NCBI GenBank assembly: GCA_044341025.1
Contig: JBIISM010000008.1
Coordinates: forward strand, 44,374 to 108,373
Source: JABMMZ01 sp044341025
GTDB taxonomy: Bacteria > Bacteroidota > Bacteroidia > NS11-12g > UBA955
DNA: 64,000 nucleotides
Reading direction: 5' to 3'
Shown here: in pieces, positions 15,082-26,800 of the stretch
Layout of the letters: each line of letters starts with the position of its first letter
Position numbering within the stretch: the stretch's first letter is position 1
Notes under the pieces: model-generated
The model's input: the letters and a program-made list of their open reading frames with translations, nothing else
Databases searched by the model: none
Told to the model about the DNA's origin: nothing
Made by a program: the position numbers and the translations under genes

Positions 15082-18000
15082 TAGTTGACTGCCAGTTGAT
15101 GTTGTCTTGTAAATGCGACTGAAAATCGGCTTTTTTGAGAAAGCACTTAGAGATGTAAAGTTTGTCAATTTGCATATTGTCGAGGGCTTTAATGTCTTTA
15201 AGATTGTCCATCTGCGATACATCTAGAATGTCCAAATGTTGCAAATGTTCAATGCCGTCCAAGCAGCTAATACCTGAGTTTTCTTTCAAGGAAAGCTTGC
15301 GCAGTTTCTTTAAATTTTTAAGCGGCAAGAGTGATTTAAGCTCTGCGCCATAAATAATGAGGGATTCCAATTCAGTGAATTGTTCTATACCAGTAAGGTC
15401 GTCAATTCGACTCAATTCCAGTCTTTTCAGTGAATTGCTAGGGATGTCTGATCTTAGTTTTTTTACTTCGACACTTAATTCAATTGGATTGAGATGCAAT
15501 ATATCATTGAAGTCTTGCAAATTTGGGCATTTGTCAAAATGCATTTTAAGGGCACTGCTTCCAAGGGTTTCAATATGTTTTAAACCTTTTAAATCGATTA
15601 ATTCAGGACAATGCCCGCAACTAAAATTTTCAACTGTTTTAACCCCTTTCAAGTTTGGGAAGGAAGAGATAGCAGTTGAGGTTAAATCTAGAGATTTAAT
15701 GGTTTCTGAAAACAGAGAGTCAGATATTTCCTTTAATTTATTGTTATGACCCAAATAGATCTTTTTTAAGGAAAGAACTTCTGGGGCGAATTCCAAACGG
15801 GTTGTTTCACTGCGATATATTTTGATTTCTTCTAATTTGTAAAGATTAGCAAGTGGTTTTGAGTCTGTAAAAGGTAGTCTGCTAAACTCAAGAATTTTAA
15901 GTTTAGTACAATTTTCAATGCCCTCAATACTATTTATAACCTCTGCGGCATCAATTTTTAAAACTTCAATATTTTTTAACTGTGACAGTTCTTTAAGGTC
16001 TGTAATGGTGTTTGTTGCTATCCTCCCTACGATTAATGTCTTTAGTTTTGTTAATTCTTTGATGCCATTGAATCCATTGCTTAGGGTAAAGTTTTTGGCT
16101 TCTAAATACTCTAGTTTTGGACAGTTTTTAAGGATGTCAAGATTTACCCTATTGGCATCCTTATATTCTTTATTGTCTAAAATTAAGAGTTTTAATTTGG
16201 GTAAATTGATTTCAATGTCAACAAATTCAGACTTGGTTATCTTGAGAGAATGCAAATTGCTGAAATGGTTTATTCCTGTAAATTTATCTGCATGAAGCTT
16301 TAATGATACTATTGATTGAATAAAGGCTTCCCATTTGGGTATTTTGCAGGCCAATTTGAGTACATTAAAAAGGGCATAGTTTAAGTATGGTTGTGCGGGG
16401 CTAGTACCGCTAAATATTTTATTGGGTACAAGTCTGTCTTGCATGTAATCGACACCTTCAAGCAGTGAATCTAACATTGCTTCATCCTGCAAACTTTCTA
16501 AAATGGATAAGCCTAAATCTACCGATTCATAACTTCTGCCTTGGAGAAGTTTTTTGATTTTAGGCAGTTGTTTTTTTAAGGCACTGGCCTCTGGATTGGC
16601 TTTCATTTTTTCTACTTTTTCTTTGATCGTTTTGCTGTCTAACTTGTAAAACTCTGACAGTTTTAATTGGTATGAAAATACCTTCTCTTTTCGTATCAGA
16701 CCCAATGGCCTTGGCTTTACATCTAGATACTCACAATCGACGATGTCAAGTGTTTCCAAGGTCTCTATTTTCGCTAAGGGAGAAACATTCTTCAATGAAT
16801 CTAAATTGCTCAATTGAATTGATTTAAGCTGGGGAAGACCAGTCAAGTTTTTGATATCATTAAGCAGTAAATTTTTAATCAGTTTTACGGCCTGTAACTT
16901 AGGGAGATTCTTTAAGCCTTTTAATGTCTCAAGGTCAAAGTTTTTCTCAAGTTTGAGGGTGTGCAGCTCTTGGAGAGATTCCAGGCCTTGCAAATCAATA
17001 ATTGATGAATTTACGATTTCAATGTCTTTAACTTTTGAACCATTAAAATTAAAACTACGGCAACACTCAAATACAAATTTGCAATTTAATTCACCATCGT
17101 ATTTAATGTCAATACCACAACCGTTTATGTATACTAAATTTAAACTTTTGCTTGTAAGTGCATCATGAAGGACATCGCTGTGAAAGCAGTTGTAAAACTT
17201 AATCTCTATTAACTGATGGAAGTTCGAAAGATCGCCAAGTTTGCGCAGTGAGGGCAATGTTTTGATGGCCAAACTTTTTGTTTTCTGTGCAAAAATTTTG
17301 TTTTTTGTAAGTCCTTCTAAGGATTCCAGTTTATCACATTTAGTGACACTAATCTCATTGATATTGTTAAGAAACTCACACTCTTTAATTTCTGTTAATC
17401 CATGGCATTCGCTTATTGTGAGCTTTTCTAAATCATTTAGTTTTTCTATCCCTTTCAACTCCCTTACTTCACATCTATAAAGTCCCAATGTTTTAAGCTT
17501 AGGCACATATTGGAGTCCACTAACATCCGCTAAGGAATTGCAAGTAATGCTTAAACTACTCAAATTTGGATAGCCTTTTAACCAATCTAAATTCTGCATG
17601 CCTCTGCATTCGATGTTAATGCTTTTTACGGTTTCAGATCCTATACCCTGTGGGTTGTTCCATTCGTCGATTTCTAAACCTATGGCATCGCCAGAGCAGA
17701 TGAACAATTCCTGATTAGAGCTGCAGGCACCTAATGTGACGTTTCTGTCATAGGAGGAAACATTTTTCAAGGATTTTATACCACCCAAGGCCCTAACGTT
17801 TTTTATTAAGGGGCAATCATCTATAATTATATTTTCTAAAGACTGGTAAAATTCTATGCCGTCTAAGTTTTCTAGATAAGCGTTTTCTAAAACCATTATT
17901 TCGCTTGTGCCATCTTTATCAACTTTTCCTTTTAATGGCAAAAAGCTTTTTAATTTTCTGATATTTTTAAATCGAAAAGACTCAATTGGAAAACTTGAAA

Positions 18001-19363
18001 TTCTCTCAATGTCTTCTATGCGCTCACAATCCGAAATGTCGATTTTTTTCAGCGACATATTGGCGTCCAATTCATTTAAGTTCTTGATCAGACCAGAGGG
18101 GTCTTGAAGTGTTAAAGACTCTAGAGAAGTAAAGCAATGTAAATAACTTAGCTTACCGATTTCTATTATTAGAATTTGCGTGTTTTGTTTAATTTGTTCA
18201 GCCAATACAGCATCTGGACCTGCATAAAACAGAATAGCCGTTACAATGTAGTTGAGCAAAGCGGGCTCTATTTTGAGGCCTTTGCCCAATTCTTTGACGT
18301 TAAAAATCCCATTTTTAATTTCAATCTTTTCAATCAGTGTGTCAAAAAGGTAAGGGTCGTCGCTGTATGCAGCAAGAATAGAAATGCCCGATTCAACGAT
18401 GCTCGGGTCTGGGTTTAAAAGCAGTTTTTTAAGTTTGCTAAATTCTTTGCTATTTGAAACAATTGAGTTGGCAATAACTTCCTTTGAATAGGCTATACCT
18501 TCAGCTTCATTTTTAATTTCTTTTGCAGATACAAAGACCTCGTTTTCTTTGAAAACATCAAGAACCTCAGCGGATAGCGCTTTTACCCCTTTTAAGGAGA
18601 TGTATGTGAGTGAATCACTGCATAGGTTTTTTGCGCATTCTTTGCTGATTGATTTCAAAGAATCTAGGAACAATTCACTCACCTTTCCAACCCCAATAGC
18701 TTCTTTAGTTCCCAATTCGCTGATGCCATTCAGACGGAGTGAAGTGATGCCGGTTTCGGCAATTACAGATGCTAATTTTTCATCAATAGTTTTAATGCGG
18801 CTCAAATTGACTTTTTCTCTATTGTTTTTCAGATACACTTGGGCCGAAAATGAACAGAAACCTTGTAAATCTTGTAAAAAACTTGTTTTGGTTTCAAAGT
18901 CTGGACTTGCCATTGCCTGAACTATACAAGCTATAAGTTCAATATGCGTTTGAGCATGTGTTTCAGGGTGTTTTAATTCCGGGAAAAGTGCTTTTAATTG
19001 ACTCCAATGCGACTCATTTATTTTTAAATTTAAACCATTAATAAATGCACTTGTCTGAACGATGCCATCTGCGTCAATAATTAAACTGTACTTTCTGCTG
19101 TGTTTGAAAAACGTATTTGGATCAATGCCTGAACTTTTACTAAGAACTTTGTTTAAGTCACCTCCAAATGAATTGTTGAAGGCTAAAAAAAAAGTCATGC
19201 TATCTGGGTTGTATTGGCCATTTTGAAATTGAACAGATACCTCACAGCTAATTCCAGAATCAGATTTAATTAAAGCAGTATAAATCCTTTGGCTTGGGGT
19301 AAAGTTTACATTAAATAAATACAGGCCGGGAGCGGCTGATTCCAGATAATTTATTCTTTCCAT
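15041..19363 (-). CDS. Giant leucine-rich-repeat protein
   Basis: 1440 residues, no signal peptide or TM segment. Residues 1-200 form a unique N-terminal domain. The remainder is mostly irregular LRRs of about 22-24 residues (patterns like L-x-x-L-x-I-x-x-C, LKSLKNV, LETLDIVDC, LEYLEAKN). Two similar alpha-helical insertions interrupt them at about 288-388 and 901-1008 (KKLLLNPDPSIVESGISIL and KKLLQGRSYESVDLGLSIL), so an ancestral LRR-plus-helical unit appears duplicated. It is co-directional with and 13 bp downstream of the MoxR-like ATPase gene, and overlaps the HEVLH-VWA gene tail-to-tail. Ligand recognition for the MoxR-VWA pair is the natural inference. Systems of MoxR, VWA and a variable third protein have been described as bacterial conflict modules. 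Confidence 0.8.
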   Translation of the reverse strand: MERINYLESAAPGLYLFNVNFTPSQRIYTALIKSDSGISCEVSVQFQNGQYNPDSMTFFLAFNNSFGGDLNKVLSKSSGIDPNTFFKHSRKYSLIIDADGIVQTSAFINGLNLKINESHWSQLKALFPELKHPETHAQTHIELIACIVQAMASPDFETKTSFLQDLQGFCSFSAQVYLKNNREKVNLSRIKTIDEKLASVIAETGITSLRLNGISELGTKEAIGVGKVSELFLDSLKSISKECAKNLCSDSLTYISLKGVKALSAEVLDVFKENEVFVSAKEIKNEAEGIAYSKEVIANSIVSNSKEFSKLKKLLLNPDPSIVESGISILAAYSDDPYLFDTLIEKIEIKNGIFNVKELGKGLKIEPALLNYIVTAILFYAGPDAVLAEQIKQNTQILIIEIGKLSYLHCFTSLESLTLQDPSGLIKNLNELDANMSLKKIDISDCERIEDIERISSFPIESFRFKNIRKLKSFLPLKGKVDKDGTSEIMVLENAYLENLDGIEFYQSLENIIIDDCPLIKNVRALGGIKSLKNVSSYDRNVTLGACSSNQELFICSGDAIGLEIDEWNNPQGIGSETVKSINIECRGMQNLDWLKGYPNLSSLSITCNSLADVSGLQYVPKLKTLGLYRCEVRELKGIEKLNDLEKLTISECHGLTEIKECEFLNNINEISVTKCDKLESLEGLTKNKIFAQKTKSLAIKTLPSLRKLGDLSNFHQLIEIKFYNCFHSDVLHDALTSKSLNLVYINGCGIDIKYDGELNCKFVFECCRSFNFNGSKVKDIEIVNSSIIDLQGLESLQELHTLKLEKNFDLETLKGLKNLPKLQAVKLIKNLLLNDIKNLTGLPQLKSIQLSNLDSLKNVSPLAKIETLETLDIVDCEYLDVKPRPLGLIRKEKVFSYQLKLSEFYKLDSKTIKEKVEKMKANPEASALKKQLPKIKKLLQGRSYESVDLGLSILESLQDEAMLDSLLEGVDYMQDRLVPNKIFSGTSPAQPYLNYALFNVLKLACKIPKWEAFIQSIVSLKLHADKFTGINHFSNLHSLKITKSEFVDIEINLPKLKLLILDNKEYKDANRVNLDILKNCPKLEYLEAKNFTLSNGFNGIKELTKLKTLIVGRIATNTITDLKELSQLKNIEVLKIDAAEVINSIEGIENCTKLKILEFSRLPFTDSKPLANLYKLEEIKIYRSETTRLEFAPEVLSLKKIYLGHNNKLKEISDSLFSETIKSLDLTSTAISSFPNLKGVKTVENFSCGHCPELIDLKGLKHIETLGSSALKMHFDKCPNLQDFNDILHLNPIELSVEVKKLRSDIPSNSLKRLELSRIDDLTGIEQFTELESLIIYGAELKSLLPLKNLKKLRKLSLKENSGISCLDGIEHLQHLDILDVSQMDNLKDIKALDNMQIDKLYISKCFLKKADFQSHLQDNINWQSTISSYQFFSDNWID

Positions 19364-19376
19364 TTTTATAAATTAC

Positions 19377-20495
19377 TTACAAACTTTCCAATAACAACCT
19401 CGCCAATTTCTTGTCTTTGAGCATCTCTTTTACTTCTTTTTTAGACTCCTTATTTAAGTCCATAAAAAAGCTCATTTTTAAATCGTTTGGAATAGACTCT
19501 AAAAGTATAAACTCAACCAAGTTTACTTTATGTTTGTCTTCAGGCTTGTAGTTTTCATCCTTTAAATATAAGTACAATCGCGTGCAAATGGTGGCAATAC
19601 GGTCCACTCTTTTTTCGCCACTTTTGCCGATGGCAATTGATTCCATGCGCTTTTTTATGGTTTTAAAGTCATCGGCCTCCAGTATATCCGCAGGGTCAAT
19701 TAATTGGGTTAAGTCGTCGTTAATAAAACTCACAAAGCTGCTTACCGTGGTATCGTCTAATGTGCTTTTGGCAAGGGCTACCACCAGGTCTAAATCAGAC
19801 TTTAAGTCGGAGATTTCATGGATTTGGTCAAAAAATTGAACCAAACTTCTTGGGGTTGTTCGTTTGCCCGTTACAGATTCTGGATAAGTCAACACGAATT
19901 CAATGCCTCTTTTGTCAATACCTATGCCTTGTGCCCATTCAGCCCATGCCTTGGCATCGAAAGAAAGTGAGATGTGCATTAAACGGGTGAGCATGGCATC
20001 GTCCATAGGCGTTACTGAATAATCGCCATCGTCTGGGTTGGCGGTTGCAACAATCTGCCATTTTGCAGGAAGTTTCCAAGAAAGCAATTCAAAGTTTTGC
20101 AACAACTGCATCACACCCCTTAAGATACGGTCATCGGCACGGTTGATGTCATCCAACAATAAGATGCCAGGGCCTTCTTCTTTTGGCACCCATTCTGGTG
20201 GGCTGTAAACCGTGTATTCATCGCCTTGTATGTTTCCATCAGGATCTACGATCATTGGCATACCATGCAAGTCGCCCATTTCCTCAAATTGAGCGGGTGC
20301 ACAATAGGCCATTTTCCAATTGTTCTTTTTGGCATAGTCTATAACGGTCTGGGTTTTGCCAAGACCATGGCTGCCCCATATCATAACTGGGGTGCCTCTT
20401 TGTCCTTTCTCATGCAATTGGTTGTTGCGTTTGAAGATATGCTCTAAAAATTTATTGAGCTGATTGGTATTTACTTTTTGGCCTATTTGTGACAT
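19377..20495 (-). CDS. MoxR-like AAA+ ATPase
   Basis: 372 residues. AAA_5/MoxR-type ATPase with Walker A GSHGLGKT (41-48), Walker B ILLLDDINRA (111-120), sensor-1 Asn in ATANPDD (N153) and a likely arginine finger in the AMLTRLM segment (R171). Residues 180-372 form the helical lid and C-terminal domain. MoxR ATPases are chaperone-like remodelers that usually act on VWA-domain partners through their MIDAS site; the partner here is probably the HEVLH-VWA protein encoded in the convergent gene. It is the first gene of a two-gene unit with the LRR protein (13 bp spacing). No promoter is evident in the 326 bp upstream. The family call is firm and the biological process unknown. Confidence 0.92.
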   Translation of the reverse strand: MSQIGQKVNTNQLNKFLEHIFKRNNQLHEKGQRGTPVMIWGSHGLGKTQTVIDYAKKNNWKMAYCAPAQFEEMGDLHGMPMIVDPDGNIQGDEYTVYSPPEWVPKEEGPGILLLDDINRADDRILRGVMQLLQNFELLSWKLPAKWQIVATANPDDGDYSVTPMDDAMLTRLMHISLSFDAKAWAEWAQGIGIDKRGIEFVLTYPESVTGKRTTPRSLVQFFDQIHEISDLKSDLDLVVALAKSTLDDTTVSSFVSFINDDLTQLIDPADILEADDFKTIKKRMESIAIGKSGEKRVDRIATICTRLYLYLKDENYKPEDKHKVNLVEFILLESIPNDLKMSFFMDLNKESKKEVKEMLKDKKLARLLLESL

Positions 20496-20821
20496 TGTAT
20501 GCTTTTAAAATTATGAAATTTTGCTGGAGTTTAGTATTTCAATTATAATGATATTTATTATTTAATAGCAATAAATTAATAAAAATTAATTCATAGAATA
20601 TTTCATCGATGCTTACAGAGGCGTTTTGTATGGTAAAACTTGCTCTAGCACTTGTTGCCTTTCGGCAAAATCGGCAATGGAATAAAAACCGCAATCTTAA
20701 CTTTACTTCCATTTTTTAGAACAGATTTTCATCCAATCATTAACTGTAAACCAATAATTGCCAAGTACTTTTTCAACGCTTTTGTAACACTTTTGTAACG
20801 CTTTTAACATTCTTCAAAAAC
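20496..20821. other. Divergent intergenic region
   Basis: 326 bp between the divergent ATPase gene and the giant PKD gene, so it must hold promoters for both, but I see no good TTG/TAnnTTTG pair. Two features stand out: a short hairpin TTGCC-TTTC-GGCAA near 20653, and a direct-repeat patch near 20774-20804 in which CTTTTGTAAC is repeated just before the PKD gene. A 29-codon frame at 20630 looks like chance. Confidence 0.5.
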
Positions 20822-23800
20822 TTGTTTGGATGCAACAATACCTTAGATTTGTTAAAATCTAGTATTTTGAAAATCTGTAAAAACATACCAATTCAATCAA
20901 GTCGCTTGTTTGCTTTGTTTTTTGTGGTGTTTTTTTTCTTGGGTAATGCGGTATATGGCCAAAGCAATGCCTCTTTTTCTATTTCAGGTTCAAAGTGTTA
21001 TGGAGATTCAGTTTTCTTTCAGTTTACAGGCCAAGGGGATACTTTAATTTGGGATTTTGCAGATGTTAATTCCGGTTTCTACAATACAAGCAATGACAGC
21101 AATGTTGTTCATATATTTTCAAGCAAAGGGGCTTTTAATGTTCGCTTAATTGTTAAAGACACCAACGGACTTATCGATACGGTTTGGCAATCTTGGTCGG
21201 TGTACAATAAGCCAATTGCCAATTTTACTTTTATCAATGCCTGTATCGGTCTGAATGCTCAGTTTACAAATACCAGTACCTCAGATCTGAACAATCCAAT
21301 TAGCATTTACTTGTATCGTTTTGGAGATGGTTCGAGCAGCAACCAAGCCTCGCCTCAGCATGCCTACACCTCCAGTGGCGCAAAATCGCTTAAGCTGTTG
21401 GTTCAAACCACACAAGGGTGTAAGGATTCTGTCCAAAAAAATTTGGTGGTTTATGCTGCGCCCACTGTTTTATTGTCGACCGATTCAATATGTCCGGGCG
21501 ATAATTTGGGTGTCGACATTCAGCATGGAACCGATCCGGTTACACAATATTATTGGAATATGGGTGATGGCACTTTTTCTAGCAACAAAACCTTTACCCA
21601 ACAATACAGCACTTCAGGTTTAAAACGCATTGGGGTAAAATTAACCTACAGCAATGGAAACACTTGCACGTTCAATAAAGATTCAGTATTGGTTTACAGC
21701 AAACCAAATGCATTTTTTACCATTTTAACTGCTCGGAAGCAGTGCTATAAAAGCAACCAAACCTGTGTGCAGTTTGGATTGGATTCAACCAATATTGTTT
21801 ACAGAAATATGCTGTGGGACGACGGTTCAAGTGTACAAGTAAATAAAACGAGTACTGGGGCCTGTTACAGTTATGGCAATGCCAATGGGGGGGTGTATAA
21901 AATTACCCACGAAGTGATTGATACCAATGGCTGTGCCGAGAGGTACACGGCAAGCATAGACAGCGTGAAGGTATACAAAGACCCCAAGGCCAATTTTAAA
22001 GTGACCATTACAGGCGGGTGTTTTAAGACCAATGTGTCGGTTGTTAATTTGAGCAATATGCAAATTCCTGTGGTCAAACATTTTGAATGGAATTGGGGCG
22101 ATGGTTCTAATCTTGATACCAGCACATTTACCAATGTTCAACACCAATACATTGTCAATGGCGTATTTAAAATCAAATTGAGCATAACAGATGTATATGG
22201 GTGCAAGGATTCTTTTGTGTCATCGGATACGATAAAAAACATCAACTTTAATGTTGATGGAATTAACTATGCCATAGATTCTTGTCAATCGAGCAACGTT
22301 TTTAAATTTATTCAAACCCCCGTGCCAGGTGGACTTGCAACCTGGTTTTTTGGCGATGGCGATACGCAAAATGGCTGGAATGTGAACCACCAATACAACA
22401 ATGGAACCCGAATAGGAACGTACTACCCTACAATCAGGGTGAGCAAATTAGGTTGCGATTCATTTATCAACTTAAAACCCAATATTGTGCATGGCCCATT
22501 GGTGGATATGTCTATACTCAACCGCTACCAGTGCCAAGTGAAGGATACCGTTTTTTTTACCAATGCCTCTTTGTTGTATCTTAACAAAAAAATATCGGTT
22601 TTTTGGGATGCGCTCGATCCTTTTGCGGGCAATTGCACCATCAATTCAAAGCTTAATCAAAATGTCGATAGCAATTGCAATTTAAGTGTTGATTCGCTTT
22701 ATTTTAAGCACATGTACAAAAAAGGACAGGATAACTGTTATGCCGTAAAACTCACCTTGGTGGATTCTGCTTTGGGTTGTTCAGATGTTAGATCATTTAG
22801 CTTGCCATTAACCAAACCCAATGCCCGCACAGGCATTACAATGCGTGCAAATGGCGGGTTTTGTTTAGGCCCAGAGGGTGGTAAAACCGTTTGGATTGAT
22901 CTTGGTGCGACCAAGCCAGCCTGCGGACGCGAAAGCTATTGGGTGATGTGGGATTCGCTTTGTGCAGAAAATTCAGGCAATTTTAATGCTTGGTGGCAAC
23001 AGAATACCTCCTACCACAATTACACCTATGTTCCTTGCGATTCTAATGGGAATATCAGCATTGGGGTAATTATTCAAAATGGAACTGACACCAATGGCAG
23101 GGTATGCAGAGACACTGCTTTTTACCACCATAAAGTGCGGTTTGGACTTACAGACCCAAGATTCAGCACCACCTATAATCCAACGGTGCAATATTGTAAA
23201 AATTCTACTTTCGATTTTATGTTGGGCGATTCTACCCTCGATTCCATTGTTTACATCAATTGGAATTATGGAGATGGCGTGAATGAATCGAACTTGAGTT
23301 TGGGAAAACGAACCCACACCTATAAGACCCGAGGACGTTTCACTGTGATAGTGACCATGCGCCATGCCAATGGCTGTGTTGCAATCGACTCTATGGTGGT
23401 AAGAATTGGCGCAAATCCATCCTTGTTTTTGGACAAACGAAAAATATGTTTGAGCGACAGTTTTAGGGTTATTAACACCAGCAAGTATTGGAACGGACCT
23501 GCTTATTGGAGAGACTCTTTGAGGGTATTGAACAACAAGGAAAAAACGCGTTGGGATTTGGGCGACGGAAATGGATTTTCGAACAACAATTACCAAACAT
23601 TTTTTAAGTACAATAAAATTGGAAACTATACGATTAAGTTGGAATACACCGACAGTGTTGGTTGTGTTGACACATTTAATTATCCAATTCCACTCAGGGT
23701 GTTTGATGTGTTCTCGAGCATCACCTTGCCCAGCAAGCAATTAATTTGTGCCCAAGTGGTTCAATTCAAATCCTCGGCGAGTGTTTACGACAGTTTAAAT

Positions 23801-26800
23801 CAATTTGGACACAGCGACGACAGCGTTGTAACGTTTTCTTGGTATTTTGATCAAGCCAGCAGTTCGAGCCTAATAAAAAATCCATTTAAATTTTTTAAAC
23901 GGGGCTGGCACGATGTCGAATTGTTGGTGAGCAATACCATGGGCTGCCAGGATTCGAAAAAGGATTCTTTTTTCATTAACGGTCCAGAAGCTGGATTTGA
24001 AATGTTGTCTGATACAGTTGGGTGTATGCCATTGACCGTTACCTTTAAAAACAAAAGCATAAACGCCAACAATTACACCTGGGTGTATAAAAATGCCGGG
24101 AACAATACCACCACCACCAATTCGAATGCCAATGTAAGTTTTACGTATACCAATTACGGTGTTTTTAGGCCACAGTTAATTGCCCGTAATACATTTTTAA
24201 ACAATGGCATTTCGGTAACTTGTGCGGATACATTTGTGGTGAATCCACTTACAAAATACTCGCCTAAAATTGAAGTCTTCGAATTGCCTAGGCCAAATTT
24301 TACGCATTCGACCAATTGCGCCAATTATACCACTACCTTTACCAATACCTCGGCTTTGAGCACTGGAACTATTGCTCAATATGTTTGGAGTTTTGGCGAT
24401 GGAAGCACCAGTACTTTAACAAATCCGGTGCATCAGTTTGCCGACTCCGGCAAGTATACAATTGTACTGAAAGCATACAGCCCTTACGGGTGCGTGGATT
24501 CGATCAAACGCGACATCTTTGTTTATCCTTTTCCTGAGGCTGATTTTACGTTTAACGAAGTTTGCCAAGGCAAAGCCACAAATTTTAGAGACATCTCAAA
24601 ATCGTTCAATGACATTATTATCAATTACACTTGGAATTTTGGCAATGGTGCAGGCAGTTCAGCAAAAAACCCCAACTACATTTACCCCAAAGACTCTGTT
24701 TTTTATGTGGTTAGGTTAACGGTGCGCAACCGATCAGGGTGCATTGATGATATCACCAAACAGGTAAAGGTTTGGGCCAAGCCAAAGCCGAATTTTACAG
24801 CCGTTAATGTGTGCCTTAAAAACACCATTAATTTTACAAATACAGGCAGCTCAAAACAAGCTGTTCAAAGCAATGTATGGACCATGGGCGATGGCACAAT
24901 GCTTCAATCAAATGCTTTTTCAAAAACCTATACAGACACCGGAAAATACACAGTTAAACTCAAAACCACCAGTGTGCAAGGTTGTGTTGATTCTGTAAGT
25001 AAGACAATTCAAATTTACGCCAACCCCAAGGCCAATTTTAACATCAATGCGGTAAGTCAATGTTTGAATCAAAACCGCTTTGTGTTAACGAATTCGTCTG
25101 TTATTTATTCGGGTTCTATAACGGCCTACGAATGGCGTTTGTCCGATGGTTTTATATCGACCAAAGCCAATATCGTGCGCAGTTTCCCGTCGGTTAATAC
25201 CTACACAGTAAAACTGATTGTTCGCTCCAACAATTTTTGTTATGACACCATTACCCAAACAGTTAATGTGAGGCCATCTCCCAAATCCATTATCCAATCA
25301 AGTGCAGTTGAAAAATGCATCAATACCGCCGATTCGATTTCATTTAATGATGTTTCAACCATCGACACAAGCATTCAATCAAGAATTTGGACTTTGGATC
25401 CAGGGATTACAAATACCCAAAAGCAATTTAAATACAAATACAATTCTGTTGGGGCACGTGTTGTTTCTTTAAGGGTTCAGAACGCTGTTAACTGCTGGGA
25501 TACCAGTTATAAAGCCATAGCCATTCACCCAAAACCACAGGCCATTGTAGCGCAGCACGTAAAAGAACAGTGCTTCAGAAACAACCTGTTCACCTTCAAA
25601 GATTCCTCTAAAATTACTTCCCCTTATACCAGCAATGTCATATGGTATTTTGGAGATGGCGATACCTCCATTTCGGCTTTTACGACCCACCGCTATTTAA
25701 GCTTTGATACCTTTAAGATAAGGTTAATTGCCTACAGCAACAAAGGCTGCAAGGATACGGTTTATCAAAACACCGTTGTGCATCCAATGCCAAGCAGTGC
25801 CTTTAAGATCGACACCTTAAAACAGTGCTTAAAAGCCAATCAATTTAAGTTTACCAATCTGTCGAGTATTCCACACGGAAGCATGTCTTATGCTTGGTTG
25901 TTTGGCGATGCTGGCACGAGCACAATGCTTAACCCGACACACAGCTATTCGAATTTTGGTGTTTACACCTGCAGTTTGTTTGTTCAATCGAATTTTGGAT
26001 GTAAAGACAGTTCGTACAAACAAGTGCAGGTTTACAGCATGCCTGTGGCCAACTTTAAATGGGTCGATTCCACTGCTTGTTTTAGATCAAATAAAATGAC
26101 AGCCATTAATACCTCTGTTATACCTCAAGGCACCTACACCACCTATTGGCGCTCGATGGTAACGCAATTAGTGGGCAAGGATACCTTTGTGGTAAAATGG
26201 CCAAAAGATTCGACCTATGAGCTTGTTTTGAAGTTGGTTTCAAATGCCGGGTGTATGGATTCAATTTCTAAAAAAGCCTACGTGTGGCCAATGCCAGTGG
26301 CAATATTTGGCATTGATTCGGCCAAACAATGTTTAAGGTCAAACCTATTTAATTACAGCAACTTTAGCACGGCCAAAGACGGCCAGATAAGCTACCAATG
26401 GGATCTTGGCAATGGGTACAAGGCCAGCCAAAAAGACACCCAAATGCGCTATTTAAACCAGGGGTCTTATACCGTAAGCTTAATTGCAAGTTCGGTTCGG
26501 AATTGCAAAGACACGGTAAGCCAAATTGCCGTGGTTCATCCAATGCCAAAGGCTTTGTTTGGAATCAACGACAGCACCCAGTGTTTGAATACCCAAAATT
26601 TTGTATTTACAGACAAGAGCCTTATCGCCTATGGAAGTTTGCAGCGCCTATGGACATGGGGAGATGCAGCTGAAGACACGGGCAAAATTGTATCCCATTA
26701 TTTTGCAAAAGATACTTTGTTTAAAAACAGATTGGTGTCTATTAGCAATCAAAACTGTAGAGATACGGCCTATTTATTTGTTGAGGCTTATTCCGTTCCA

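Noticed and set aside
15162..18920. Plus-strand reading frames opposite the LRR gene
   Set aside because: They are antisense shadows of a continuous 1440-codon gene, with low-complexity composition.
20630..20719. 29-codon frame upstream of the PKD gene
   Set aside because: No hydrophobic, motif or context support; expected by chance.
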